Assembly: GCA_031270985.1 (NCBI GenBank)
Contig: JAISWR010000146.1
Span: 1 to 36,797, forward strand
From: Bacteroidales bacterium
Lineage (GTDB): Bacteria > Bacteroidota > Bacteroidia > Bacteroidales > UBA4181
Length of the DNA: 36,797 nucleotides
Direction: 5' to 3'
The translations under genes were made by a program, and so were the position numbers. The first letter of the stretch is position 1. Each line of letters begins with the position of its first letter. The notes beneath the pieces were generated by a model. It saw only the letters and a program-made list of their open reading frames with translations. It ran no database searches and had not been told where the DNA came from. Shown here in pieces: positions 1 through 7,520 of this stretch.

Positions 1-91
<91 letters not shown>

Positions 92-95
92 TTAT

Positions 96-130
96 AAACC
101 CCCTTTCATCATCCGAAAGGGGGTTTTTTG
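96..130 (+). terminator. Intrinsic terminator of the rRNA operon
   Basis: AAACCCCCTTT / AAAGGGGGTTT stem (96-106 with 116-126) followed by a T-run. Confidence 0.9.
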
Positions 131-146
131 TTGGATGGTAAAATTA

Positions 147-371
147 CTATTCTATGGTTGAAAAGAAATCTGCTAACGTGATGGAAAAATATTTGCAAAT
201 GGCGTCCAATGTGCTGACGGTAATATTAGTTTTGCCTATTTCAATCCGTGCAATATGTATGTCCGTGTCAATGAAGAAGGTATCTTGAGATACTTTCCTT
301 TCCTCTCGAAGTTGCTTGATACGTTGGGCAATTTTTTTGAGTAACTCCGTATTGCATCTTTGATTTTTCAT
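147..371 (-). CDS. Small XRE-family helix-turn-helix transcriptional regulator (74 aa)
   Basis: LLKKIAQRIKQLREERKVSQDTF...IARIEIGKTNITVSTLDAICKYFSITLADFF is a canonical HTH_3/XRE domain pattern. Confidence 0.85.
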   Translation of the reverse strand: MKNQRCNTELLKKIAQRIKQLREERKVSQDTFFIDTDIHIARIEIGKTNITVSTLDAICKYFSITLADFFSTIE

Positions 372-375
372 TTTG

Positions 376-389
376 TGACAAAAATGTCA
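376..389. promoter_or_regulatory. Putative operator 1 (TGACA-AAAA-TGTCA palindrome)
   Basis: Perfect 5-bp-arm inverted repeat TGACAAAAATGTCA directly upstream of the XRE start codon; same arms recur at 410-423. Confidence 0.6.
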
Positions 390-409
390 TTTTTTGAAAA
401 ACTTTACAC

Positions 410-423
410 TGACATATTTGTCA
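410..423. promoter_or_regulatory. Putative operator 2 (TGACA-TATT-TGTCA palindrome)
   Basis: Perfect 5-bp-arm inverted repeat TGACATATTTGTCA overlapping the -33 TTTG (417-420) of the methyltransferase promoter. Confidence 0.6.
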
Positions 424-448
424 GCAATTTGCTTAATTTGTATCTTTG
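417..448 (+). promoter_or_regulatory. Bacteroidetes-type promoter for the methyltransferase gene
   Basis: TTTG (417-420) - N20 - TATCTTTG (441-448), matching TTTG/TAnnTTTG. Confidence 0.7.
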
Positions 449-472
449 CCGAAAAATTTTTATTTATCAGCA

Positions 473-1453
473 ATGAAAAGGATTATTTTGAACTTTTTGA
501 AGAAAATTTTAAAAGGAAATTTATGGGTAATAGATATTGTAATGTCGCCATTTGTATGGGAAGCGGCAATGATCATGAAAATGGTTAGACGATGTGGCGT
601 TGGGAAACTCCCAATATCAAAAAAAGTGCTGTTGAGCGTTGGTGTTTTCCCCATCAGAGATCATTACTATGAGCCTCTGTTTAATCCACGACACTTAAAA
701 AAACCGCTCTCAGACGAAAGACAGCTTCCGGGCATGGATTGGAACATAAACGAACAATTGGATCTGCTTAAATCGTTTGATTTTCAGGAGGAATTTGACA
801 ATATCCCTGAAAATTTTGTCAATGAAACCACGTTTTATTTCAAAAATGGTGCGTACGAATCGGGGGATGCCGAATACTGGTATAATATTATCAGATTGAA
901 AAAGCCTAAAAAGATTATAGAAATCGGATCGGGACATTCAACGAAAATAGCGCGATTAGCGATTCATTCCAATCAAAGATCAGATGTGCGCTATCATTGT
1001 CGGCACATCTGCATAGAACCATATGAGATGCCGTGGTTGGAAAAAATAGGCGTGGAAGTTTTGCGCAAAAAAGTTGAAGATATTAGCATCGATTTTTTCA
1101 CACAGTTGGAAGCAAATGATATTTTGTTTATCGATTCGTCTCATATGATTCGTCCTCAAGGAGATGTTCTGTTTGAATATCTGGAATTGTTGCCGACACT
1201 CAAACGAGGGGTAATTGTGCACATTCATGATATCTTTTCCCCACGAGATTATCCCAGCACATGGATTGAAACCAAAGCCCTGTTGTGGAATGAACAATAT
1301 CTGCTGGAAGCATTTTTGACCTTCAACGCGGAATGGAAAATTCTGGGAGCGGTGAATTTTCTGAGTCATAATTATTTTAATTTACTCAAAGAAAAATGCC
1401 CCAAACTTACTCCCGAAAGAGAACCAGGGTCGTTTTATATCGTGAGAACATGA
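473..1453 (+). CDS. Class I SAM-dependent methyltransferase (Methyltransf_24-like)
   Basis: IIEIGSGHSTKIARLA motif I-like segment, ANDILFIDSSHMI and VIVHIHDIFSPRDYP segments. ATG at 473 preferred over the TTG at 446, which lies inside the -7 box. Confidence 0.7.
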   Translation: MKRIILNFLKKILKGNLWVIDIVMSPFVWEAAMIMKMVRRCGVGKLPISKKVLLSVGVFPIRDHYYEPLFNPRHLKKPLSDERQLPGMDWNINEQLDLLKSFDFQEEFDNIPENFVNETTFYFKNGAYESGDAEYWYNIIRLKKPKKIIEIGSGHSTKIARLAIHSNQRSDVRYHCRHICIEPYEMPWLEKIGVEVLRKKVEDISIDFFTQLEANDILFIDSSHMIRPQGDVLFEYLELLPTLKRGVIVHIHDIFSPRDYPSTWIETKALLWNEQYLLEAFLTFNAEWKILGAVNFLSHNYFNLLKEKCPKLTPEREPGSFYIVRT

Positions 1454-1526
1454 TGCAAATAATTTTTCTTTTTTACCGAACAGTAGCGCATATTTAACAT
1501 TTTTTAACATTTTTTAACGATCGCAT

Positions 1527-1558
1527 TGTGCCGACATAACAATTATTTATTACTTTTG
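1527..1558 (+). promoter_or_regulatory. Putative Bacteroidetes-type promoter for the structured region / lipoprotein gene
   Basis: TGTG (1527-1530, one mismatch to TTTG) - N20 - TACTTTTG (1551-1558). Confidence 0.5.
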
Positions 1559-1626
1559 TTCCGAAGAGTCGATATTTTTATATAAAAACCGATGTGATGA
1601 TAAAATAAAGAAAATCAAATATATAG

Positions 1627-1788
1627 AAAAGCGTTAGCTTATTCTTGCCTTCGAAAACCGCCAATTTTCAAGTGCTCGCAAGTATATGTTACGCTCACGC
1701 AAAGCGTGGGTTTAACTTGTTTGCGAGCAAGGTGCTTGGCGGTACCTCGAAGGCAGACGAAGATACAGTCCCACGCTTTTATTTTTTA
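1627..1788 (+). ncRNA. Candidate structured RNA of unknown family (sRNA or leader)
   Basis: Nested pairings: AAAAGCGT (1627-1634)/ACGCTTTT (1773-1780); TGCCTTCGA (1646-1654)/TCGAAGGCA; ACCGCCAA/TTGGCGGT; TGCTCGCAA (1673-1681)/TTGCGAGCA (1721-1729); apical CACGC-AAA-GCGTG. T-rich tract follows the last arm. No ORF explains it. Confidence 0.5.
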
Positions 1789-1840
1789 TCAATTATAAAC
1801 CGCTGAGTAGGGACCGGGAGGCAAACAAATATTTTTATCT

Positions 1841-3829
1841 ATGTTCAATTTTAACAAAATGCGCCGGTGTGTATCCGTCGCGATGGTCGCACTGCTGATT
1901 TTCGGCTGCGGCGACGATTACAATGACAGCGAACTCAGGACCAAAATCGGCCAATTAGACAGCCGCCTGAGTGCGCTGGAACTTAAAATCAATGCCGACA
2001 TCATGGCATTGAAAACCTTGGTGGAAGGCAAGAAGTACATCACCAAGGTTGAAAAAACCGATGACGGGTGGGAAATCACCTTTCACGACAATTCCAAAAT
2101 TTCCATCACCAACGGAAACGACGGAAGCAGCGCGCCAATCATCAGTGTGGCGCAGAAGGACGGCAGCGGACCTTATTACTGGAAGATTGGCGACAACTGG
2201 CTGCTCGATGGTAACGAGGAAAAGATTCCGGTTACCGGATCAAAGGGTGATCCGGGAGAAAACGCTATCGCACCGCAAGTGCACATCAACGCTGATACCA
2301 ACGAGTGGGAAATTTCTACAGACAACGGTGTGAGCTGGATTCCTACCGGCGTAACAGCCACCGGAAGCGACGCGCCAATCATCGGTGTGGCGCAGGACGG
2401 CAACAGCGGACCTTATTACTGGAAGATTGGCGACAACTGGCTGTTCAATGACAACGAGGAAAAGATTCCGGTTACCGGATCAAAGGGTGATCCGGGAGAA
2501 AACGCTATCGCACCGAAAGTGCGCATCAACGCTGTTTCCTACGAGTGGGAAATTTCTACAGACAACGGTGTGAACTGGGATCCTACCGGCGTAATAGCCC
2601 TCGGTGAGAACGGTGATGCTTTCTTTTCCGCCGTGAACGATGATCCCAATTCCGACTACGTGGAATTTATCCTTATCGGAGGCGGCAACCCCATCAAAGT
2701 GCCCAAATACAAGGCATTGGGTTTGACGTTTACCGGCGCGAACGCTAATGTGGTAGATATTGCCATAAACGCCACAAAAACAATTACTTACGCAAAAAGC
2801 GGGGAGGTTACCGCTGTGGGCGTAGCAAGCGCCACTCCTTCCGGATGGACGGTGACGCACAAGAAAACGGAAAACAAGATCGAGATTATTGCTCCCGCTA
2901 CTGCCGAGACTTTTGACCTGTTGGTGGTGGCTACCTCGGCAAACGGCGCCTCGGCTTCCTACTGGCTGGTAGTGAACAGCGTGAACACCTCTACCGGTGG
3001 TGGTGGTACTTCATTGGTCGATCTGATCGGCCTCGATGACAACGTGGTACTTGCCGGTGTGGAATATCCACTGGCACCAACCACGGCGCTTACTCTGACC
3101 AGCGACATTACCATCAAAGGGACGGGCGAGGATACAAAAATCACAGCTGTCGAGCCGCCTGTGGCAGCAGGGGTTATCGGGAATGGGGCAAATCCCGCCC
3201 TGTATATCAACGGCAACATAGACGTAGTGATTGAAGACGTCACCATCACTTCCACCGCATCCGGCACCAACGCTGTGGACGGCATAACAGTGAACGGCGG
3301 CGCCACGCTGAGGCTAAAAAACGTGGTGTTCGACGGCATCTGGAACGGCGATTTCACCGGAATGCAGCATGGGCGTGTAATAACGGTACTGGATGGTACG
3401 TTGATTATCGAAAACTGTACGTTCAAGAATTTTAACAAAAACGGTATTCATGTGACAGGCAACAGTAACGCCGTGATTAAAGGATGTACTTTCGAGGGCA
3501 ACAAGGGTGCAGTCGGTGCGGCGGCACAGAACGGCGTTGTGTTTGTCGGCGCAGATGCCACCGGCAGCGTAACCGGCTGCACGTTCAAAGGGTTAAGATG
3601 GGAGCACAATGTAGGAGACTGTGACAATGACGCATGGAGTTGCGGCATATTGCTTTATAACACCACCTCGGAAAACATTACATGGGAAGACAACGACTAC
3701 CCCAACACATACGGTACTGCGGTCGATGATGCCAATGACTGTAACTGGGACAAGTATGAGGATACCCCGGTGGTATCCGATGTCTATGAGATAGGAGCCC
3801 ACGACTGGCCTTGCAAACCGTCGGAATAA
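1841..3829 (+). CDS. Exported lipoprotein with DUF4988-like coiled-coil N-terminus, collagen-like GDPG repeats and right-handed beta-helix C-terminal region
   Basis: Lipobox LLIFGCGDD; repeated PVTGSKGDPGENAIAP segments; C-terminal GNxxVVIEDVTI/LIIENCTFKNF/AVIKGCTFEGN beta-helix rungs. Confidence 0.75.
   Translation: MFNFNKMRRCVSVAMVALLIFGCGDDYNDSELRTKIGQLDSRLSALELKINADIMALKTLVEGKKYITKVEKTDDGWEITFHDNSKISITNGNDGSSAPIISVAQKDGSGPYYWKIGDNWLLDGNEEKIPVTGSKGDPGENAIAPQVHINADTNEWEISTDNGVSWIPTGVTATGSDAPIIGVAQDGNSGPYYWKIGDNWLFNDNEEKIPVTGSKGDPGENAIAPKVRINAVSYEWEISTDNGVNWDPTGVIALGENGDAFFSAVNDDPNSDYVEFILIGGGNPIKVPKYKALGLTFTGANANVVDIAINATKTITYAKSGEVTAVGVASATPSGWTVTHKKTENKIEIIAPATAETFDLLVVATSANGASASYWLVVNSVNTSTGGGGTSLVDLIGLDDNVVLAGVEYPLAPTTALTLTSDITIKGTGEDTKITAVEPPVAAGVIGNGANPALYINGNIDVVIEDVTITSTASGTNAVDGITVNGGATLRLKNVVFDGIWNGDFTGMQHGRVITVLDGTLIIENCTFKNFNKNGIHVTGNSNAVIKGCTFEGNKGAVGAAAQNGVVFVGADATGSVTGCTFKGLRWEHNVGDCDNDAWSCGILLYNTTSENITWEDNDYPNTYGTAVDDANDCNWDKYEDTPVVSDVYEIGAHDWPCKPSE
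2131..2610 (+). repeat. Two-copy 240-bp (80-aa) in-frame tandem duplication
   Basis: Units 2131-2370 and 2371-2610 nearly identical (for example 2221-2280 and 2461-2520 differ at a single base); both encode APII(S/G)VAQ...GPYYWKIGDNWL...EEKIPVTGSKGDPGENAIAP. Confidence 0.9.
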
Positions 3830-3855
3830 ATCACATTAGGAACATTCCTTTTTTC

Positions 3856-3888
3856 AGAGAGGCTGTCCGCGAGGGCAGTCTCTTTTTT
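3856..3888 (+). terminator. Intrinsic terminator of the lipoprotein gene
   Basis: AGAGGCTGTCC-GCGA-GGGCAGTCTCT stem followed by TTTTTT. Confidence 0.8.
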
Positions 3889-3917
3889 GTGTGATAATTT
3901 GACGCCGGCCGGTTAAT

Positions 3918-4022
3918 CCCTAACTCCGTCATATTTACCCGTCTATGATTGTAATAATTTAGTAAACAAAAACATGTAGGATTTTATAGAAAATAGATCG
4001 CTAACTTTTGTGGAGTTAGAGA
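3918..4022. mobile_element. MITE-like element, copy 1 (internally deleted, degenerate right end)
   Basis: CCCTAACTCCGTCATATTTACCCGTCTATGATTGTAATA... is near-identical to 17267-17430; right end TGGAGTTAGAG is a degraded TIR. Confidence 0.6.
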
Positions 4023-4270
4023 TCAAGCCTTTCGGCGGCAGGCGGGATTTCGGAACATCCACAAGGAGGGAATGGCGAATTTCACCGTAAAAGCCGAGAA
4101 TGTGCGGGCTATGACACAAAAGCGCTTTCGATCACCATCTCTGCAACGCCTCGGCATGGACCGCCGCCGATGAAACCGTCTATCTGGAACACCTACCGAC
4201 AGGCATGTACCTGTTCCGGCTGGAAAAATACGAGAAAGCAACAACGCTTAAAGCAGTGAAAAATGATTAA
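4023..4270 (+). pseudogene. Decayed C-terminal fragment, possibly of a secreted protein with a T9SS type A-like sorting domain
   Basis: Final frame reads ...WTAADETVYLEHLPTGMYLFRLEKYEKATTLKAVKND*, which resembles type A CTD endings (LPxGxYxxRL...K.VK); no intact upstream ORF. Confidence 0.4.
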
Positions 4271-4281
4271 TGGTTAATCCG

Positions 4282-4339
4282 TAATTCTTAATTCTTAATT
4301 CTTAATTTTTAATTTTTAATTCTTAATTCTTAATTCTTA
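4282..4339. repeat. (TTAATTC)n heptanucleotide simple repeat
   Basis: taattcttaattcttaattcttaatttttaatttttaattcttaattcttaattctta. Confidence 0.9.
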
Positions 4340-4368
4340 CTACCCCGTCAAAGGCACACGCACGGTTG

Positions 4369-5637
4369 TTACTTTCTTCCGAAGCCGCGGTCAATGTTCA
4401 GAAACGGCAGGATGAAGAATGCCGGAAGGGTACATATCATCACCCAGAGGAAAAACAGACGATAGCCCAGACATTCCTGTATCCAGCCTGCCGCCATGCC
4501 GGGCAGCATCAGCCCCAACGCCATAAAAGCGGTACAAATGGCGTAGTGGGAGGTTTTGTGCATACCGTCCGACACGTAAATCATGAACAGCAAATAGGCG
4601 GCAAAGCCAAATCCGAAACCAAACTGCTCCACAGCCACAGCCGCCTGTAACAGCCACAACTGTTCGGGACGCACATACGATAAATAGACATACACCACAT
4701 CGGGCAAATTCATTGCGAGCATCATGGGCAACAGCCAAAATTTCAACCCCTTGTGCGCGATGGCAATTCCTCCCGTGACGCCGCCCGTCACCAGCGCCAC
4801 CACGCCCACTGTGCCGTAAATAAATCCCTGCACTTCTGTCTCCAACCCGAGTCCGCCTTCCTCATACTTTCCCAGCATGAACAGCGGTGCGATTTTCATT
4901 AATTGAGACTCTGCCAAACGATAGAGCAACAGGAAGATAATGGCGGCGACGATATTTTTTTTTCGGAAGAAAGAAACAAATGTTTCAAAAAATTCGTGCA
5001 TCACATTCCTCAATTCCCGCATACCGGTTTGACTGTCGGACTCCTTTCGGGGCAATATGAAACTATGGTATCCGGCAAGTACCCAAAACACGCCGGCTAC
5101 CGTTGCGAAAATGAGCATCCACGCATGAGTGACGTTCCCCGTGAGTTTTTCCATCCTTCCGGCAAGCATTACCAACGCGCCTTGCCCCGAAATCATCGCC
5201 ACGCGGTAGAATATGGTACGGACGCCGATGAAAGACGATTGTCTGAAAGGCGAAAGCGCCAGCATATAAAAACCGTCAATGGCGATGTCGTGGGTTGCCG
5301 AACTGAATGCCAACAACACCATGACTGCCATAGACATGCGGAAAAAGAAAGGACCGGACAGGGAAAACGCCACTCCGGCAAGGGCTGCTCCGATCAGCAA
5401 CTCCATGACCAGAATCCACCAGCGTTTGGTTTTCAAAATATCCACAACAGGACTCCATAGTGGCTTGATGACCCAAGGAATATTCAGCAAAGAGGTGTAC
5501 AGCGCAATGTCCCTGTTGGGAACGCCCATACGCTGGTACATCACCACTGCCACCGACATGACGACAACATTAGGCAATCCCTGTGCAAAGTACAGGGAGG
5601 GCACCCACGCCCACGGATGGAAGGATTTGTTTTTCAT
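4369..5637 (-). CDS. MFS transporter, AmpG/PAT-like
   Basis: 422 aa with many hydrophobic segments; SLYFAQGLPNVVVMSVAVVMYQRMGVPNRDIALYTSLLNIPWVIKPLWSPVVD is AmpG-like. Confidence 0.75.
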   Translation of the reverse strand: MKNKSFHPWAWVPSLYFAQGLPNVVVMSVAVVMYQRMGVPNRDIALYTSLLNIPWVIKPLWSPVVDILKTKRWWILVMELLIGAALAGVAFSLSGPFFFRMSMAVMVLLAFSSATHDIAIDGFYMLALSPFRQSSFIGVRTIFYRVAMISGQGALVMLAGRMEKLTGNVTHAWMLIFATVAGVFWVLAGYHSFILPRKESDSQTGMRELRNVMHEFFETFVSFFRKKNIVAAIIFLLLYRLAESQLMKIAPLFMLGKYEEGGLGLETEVQGFIYGTVGVVALVTGGVTGGIAIAHKGLKFWLLPMMLAMNLPDVVYVYLSYVRPEQLWLLQAAVAVEQFGFGFGFAAYLLFMIYVSDGMHKTSHYAICTAFMALGLMLPGMAAGWIQECLGYRLFFLWVMICTLPAFFILPFLNIDRGFGRK

Positions 5638-5791
5638 GCCGTTAGCGCTTTAAAACCGCAGGAGAACACAACAGCCGATATCTTACACGACGACTCAAAA
5701 TCATACATGCTCGCAAAGATACGAGTTATCCCGTAATAAATACCGACGGAAAAATGAAATTAGCGGATAATCAAATTTTTTCTTCGGTTTT

Positions 5792-5823
5792 TTTGAATGT
5801 TCCAAAATATTTTCTTATTTTTG
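5792..5823 (+). promoter_or_regulatory. Bacteroidetes-type promoter
   Basis: TTTG (5792-5795) - N20 - TATTTTTG (5816-5823), upstream of the CDS at 5892. Confidence 0.7.
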
Positions 5824-5891
5824 TAAATCAGATATCCATGAATTTTGTTTGATATTGTATTGACAATTTTTACGTTAAATCAAATGAACAC

Positions 5892-6338
5892 ATGAAAAGG
5901 CTTGCATTTTGGTTGATTTTTGCCACTGTTGCATTGGTGTCTGCTTCCGTGAAAGCGCAAACGGAGGCGCAACGGATAGATTTGTGCATAAGGGCAGCCG
6001 GCGACGACGTTAAGTACTTGTCCGATTATTCCACGCATCTGGCCGGGACTGCCACAGGTGAAAAAGCGCCTGTATTCAGGCAGGCCATTGCATTGCGCAA
6101 AGGTAACCGTTACCGGTTTACCATTTGTAGCGACGAAGAATCGGGAGGAGAAGGAGTGTTGCACTTGTATGACGGCAACAAGTTGATAGGCAGTTCATTC
6201 GATGAGGAGACGGGGGTGGAATACCAAAGTTTTGACTTTGACTGTCAAAAATCATCTTTCTACATCATGTTCATTTCTTTCAAAGATGGTAAGGAAGGCT
6301 TGGCGGTAGGGATACTGTCTCATGTAAAGGCGCTGTAA
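5892..6338 (+). CDS. Hypothetical exported protein (148 aa)
   Basis: Signal peptide MKRLAFWLIFATVALVSASVKAQ; no recognised domain; just upstream of pyrH. Confidence 0.65.
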   Translation: MKRLAFWLIFATVALVSASVKAQTEAQRIDLCIRAAGDDVKYLSDYSTHLAGTATGEKAPVFRQAIALRKGNRYRFTICSDEESGGEGVLHLYDGNKLIGSSFDEETGVEYQSFDFDCQKSSFYIMFISFKDGKEGLAVGILSHVKAL

Positions 6339-6349
6339 TTCATATTTTT

Positions 6350-7057
6350 ATGGTAAAATACAAAAGTGTACTGCTGAAACTGAGCGGTGAATCCTTGACG
6401 GCAGGACAGTCCTGCGGCATAGAACCTGCACGACTCATGGACTATGCGCGACGAGTGAAAGAAGCCGCCGCCCTGGGCGTACGTATAGGCATTGTGTTTG
6501 GAGGAGGTAATATTTTCAGGGGATTGAACGGAGTAAACCAAGGTTTTGACCGTGTAAAAGGCGACTACATGGGAATGTTGGCTACGGTGATCAACGGACT
6601 TGCCCTACAGTCGGCGTTGGAAAGCATCGGCGTAAAAGCCCGCCTGTTCACCGCCATCCGCATGGAACCTGTGGGCGAAGGATACAGCAAGCAAAAGGTG
6701 ATGAAAGCGCTGGAACGCAGAGAAGTAGTGATTTTCGGCGGAGGAACGGGTAATCCGTACTTCACCACCGATACGGCGGCGGCATTGCGGGCTGTGGAAA
6801 TGGAAGCCGACGTGCTGCTCAAAGGGACGCGGGTGGACGGCGTTTATACCGCCGACCCCGAAAAAGATCCGACCGCCGTCAAGTTCGAAACCCTCTCATT
6901 CGACGAAGCATACCGGATGAACCTGAAAGTAATGGATTTAACCTCTTTTACCATGTGTCGGGAAAACAAAATGCCCGTTATCGTATTTGACATGAACAGG
7001 GAAGGCGAACTTATCAGGGTGTTGGAGGGGAAAACAGCAGGAACCATTATTCGTTGA
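6350..7057 (+). CDS. pyrH: UMP kinase
   Basis: [13 protein letters not shown]...[12 protein letters not shown]...[20 protein letters not shown]...[20 protein letters not shown], the PyrH signature. Confidence 0.97.
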   Translation: MVKYKSVLLKLSGESLTAGQSCGIEPARLMDYARRVKEAAALGVRIGIVFGGGNIFRGLNGVNQGFDRVKGDYMGMLATVINGLALQSALESIGVKARLFTAIRMEPVGEGYSKQKVMKALERREVVIFGGGTGNPYFTTDTAAALRAVEMEADVLLKGTRVDGVYTADPEKDPTAVKFETLSFDEAYRMNLKVMDLTSFTMCRENKMPVIVFDMNREGELIRVLEGKTAGTIIR

Positions 7058-7059
7058 AC

Positions 7060-7476
7060 ATGAAAAGTTACCGGAAAGAATTGTGGTTTGAAATCCCTGT
7101 GCGACGTGCGATGCGCAACATCACACCCGAAGTGCGGACATGCCTTGCCGAAAGCGGGATCAGGGAAGGATTGGCGTTGGTAAACGCCATGCACATCACG
7201 GCAAGCGTCTTCATCAACGACGACGAAAGCGGACTGCACCACGACATGGACACATGGCTTGAAAAACTTGCGCCTGAAAAACCATACAATCAGTACCGGC
7301 ACAACACTTTTGAAGACAACGCCGACGCCCACCTGAAGCGTTCGGTGATGGGACGGGAAGTGGTAGTTGCCGTCACCAACGGAGAACTTGATCTCGGCCC
7401 ATGGGAACAAATCTTTTACGGCGAATTTGACGGAAAACGACGGAAAAGAGTATTGGTGAAGATCATCGGCGCATGA
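7060..7476 (+). CDS. YjbQ/UPF0047 family protein (secondary thiamine-phosphate synthase-like)
   Basis: [52 protein letters not shown]...[26 protein letters not shown]. Confidence 0.9.
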   Translation: MKSYRKELWFEIPVRRAMRNITPEVRTCLAESGIREGLALVNAMHITASVFINDDESGLHHDMDTWLEKLAPEKPYNQYRHNTFEDNADAHLKRSVMGREVVVAVTNGELDLGPWEQIFYGEFDGKRRKRVLVKIIGA

Positions 7477-7520
7477 ATCTATACCGTTTCTATTGGTAGA
7501 TTCCGTTCAAAAACACGATT

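Noticed and set aside
147-1453. XRE regulator plus methyltransferase as a restriction-modification or toxin-antitoxin system
   Set aside because: The methyltransferase looks like a small-molecule/Methyltransf_24 type without DNA-MTase motifs such as DPPY/NPPY; no nuclease or toxin is adjacent.
1627-1788. Retron msr-msd locus
   Set aside because: Flanking inverted repeats and a long stem are suggestive, but no reverse transcriptase is encoded in the window.
2049-2573. Repeated alternate-frame ORFs (2049-2333 and 2385-2573)
   Set aside because: Off-frame readings of the 240-bp duplication inside the lipoprotein gene.
4282-4339. (TTAATTC)n repeat as a regulatory element
   Set aside because: Looks like ordinary AT-rich simple sequence between convergent regions; no supporting symmetry or conserved placement seen.
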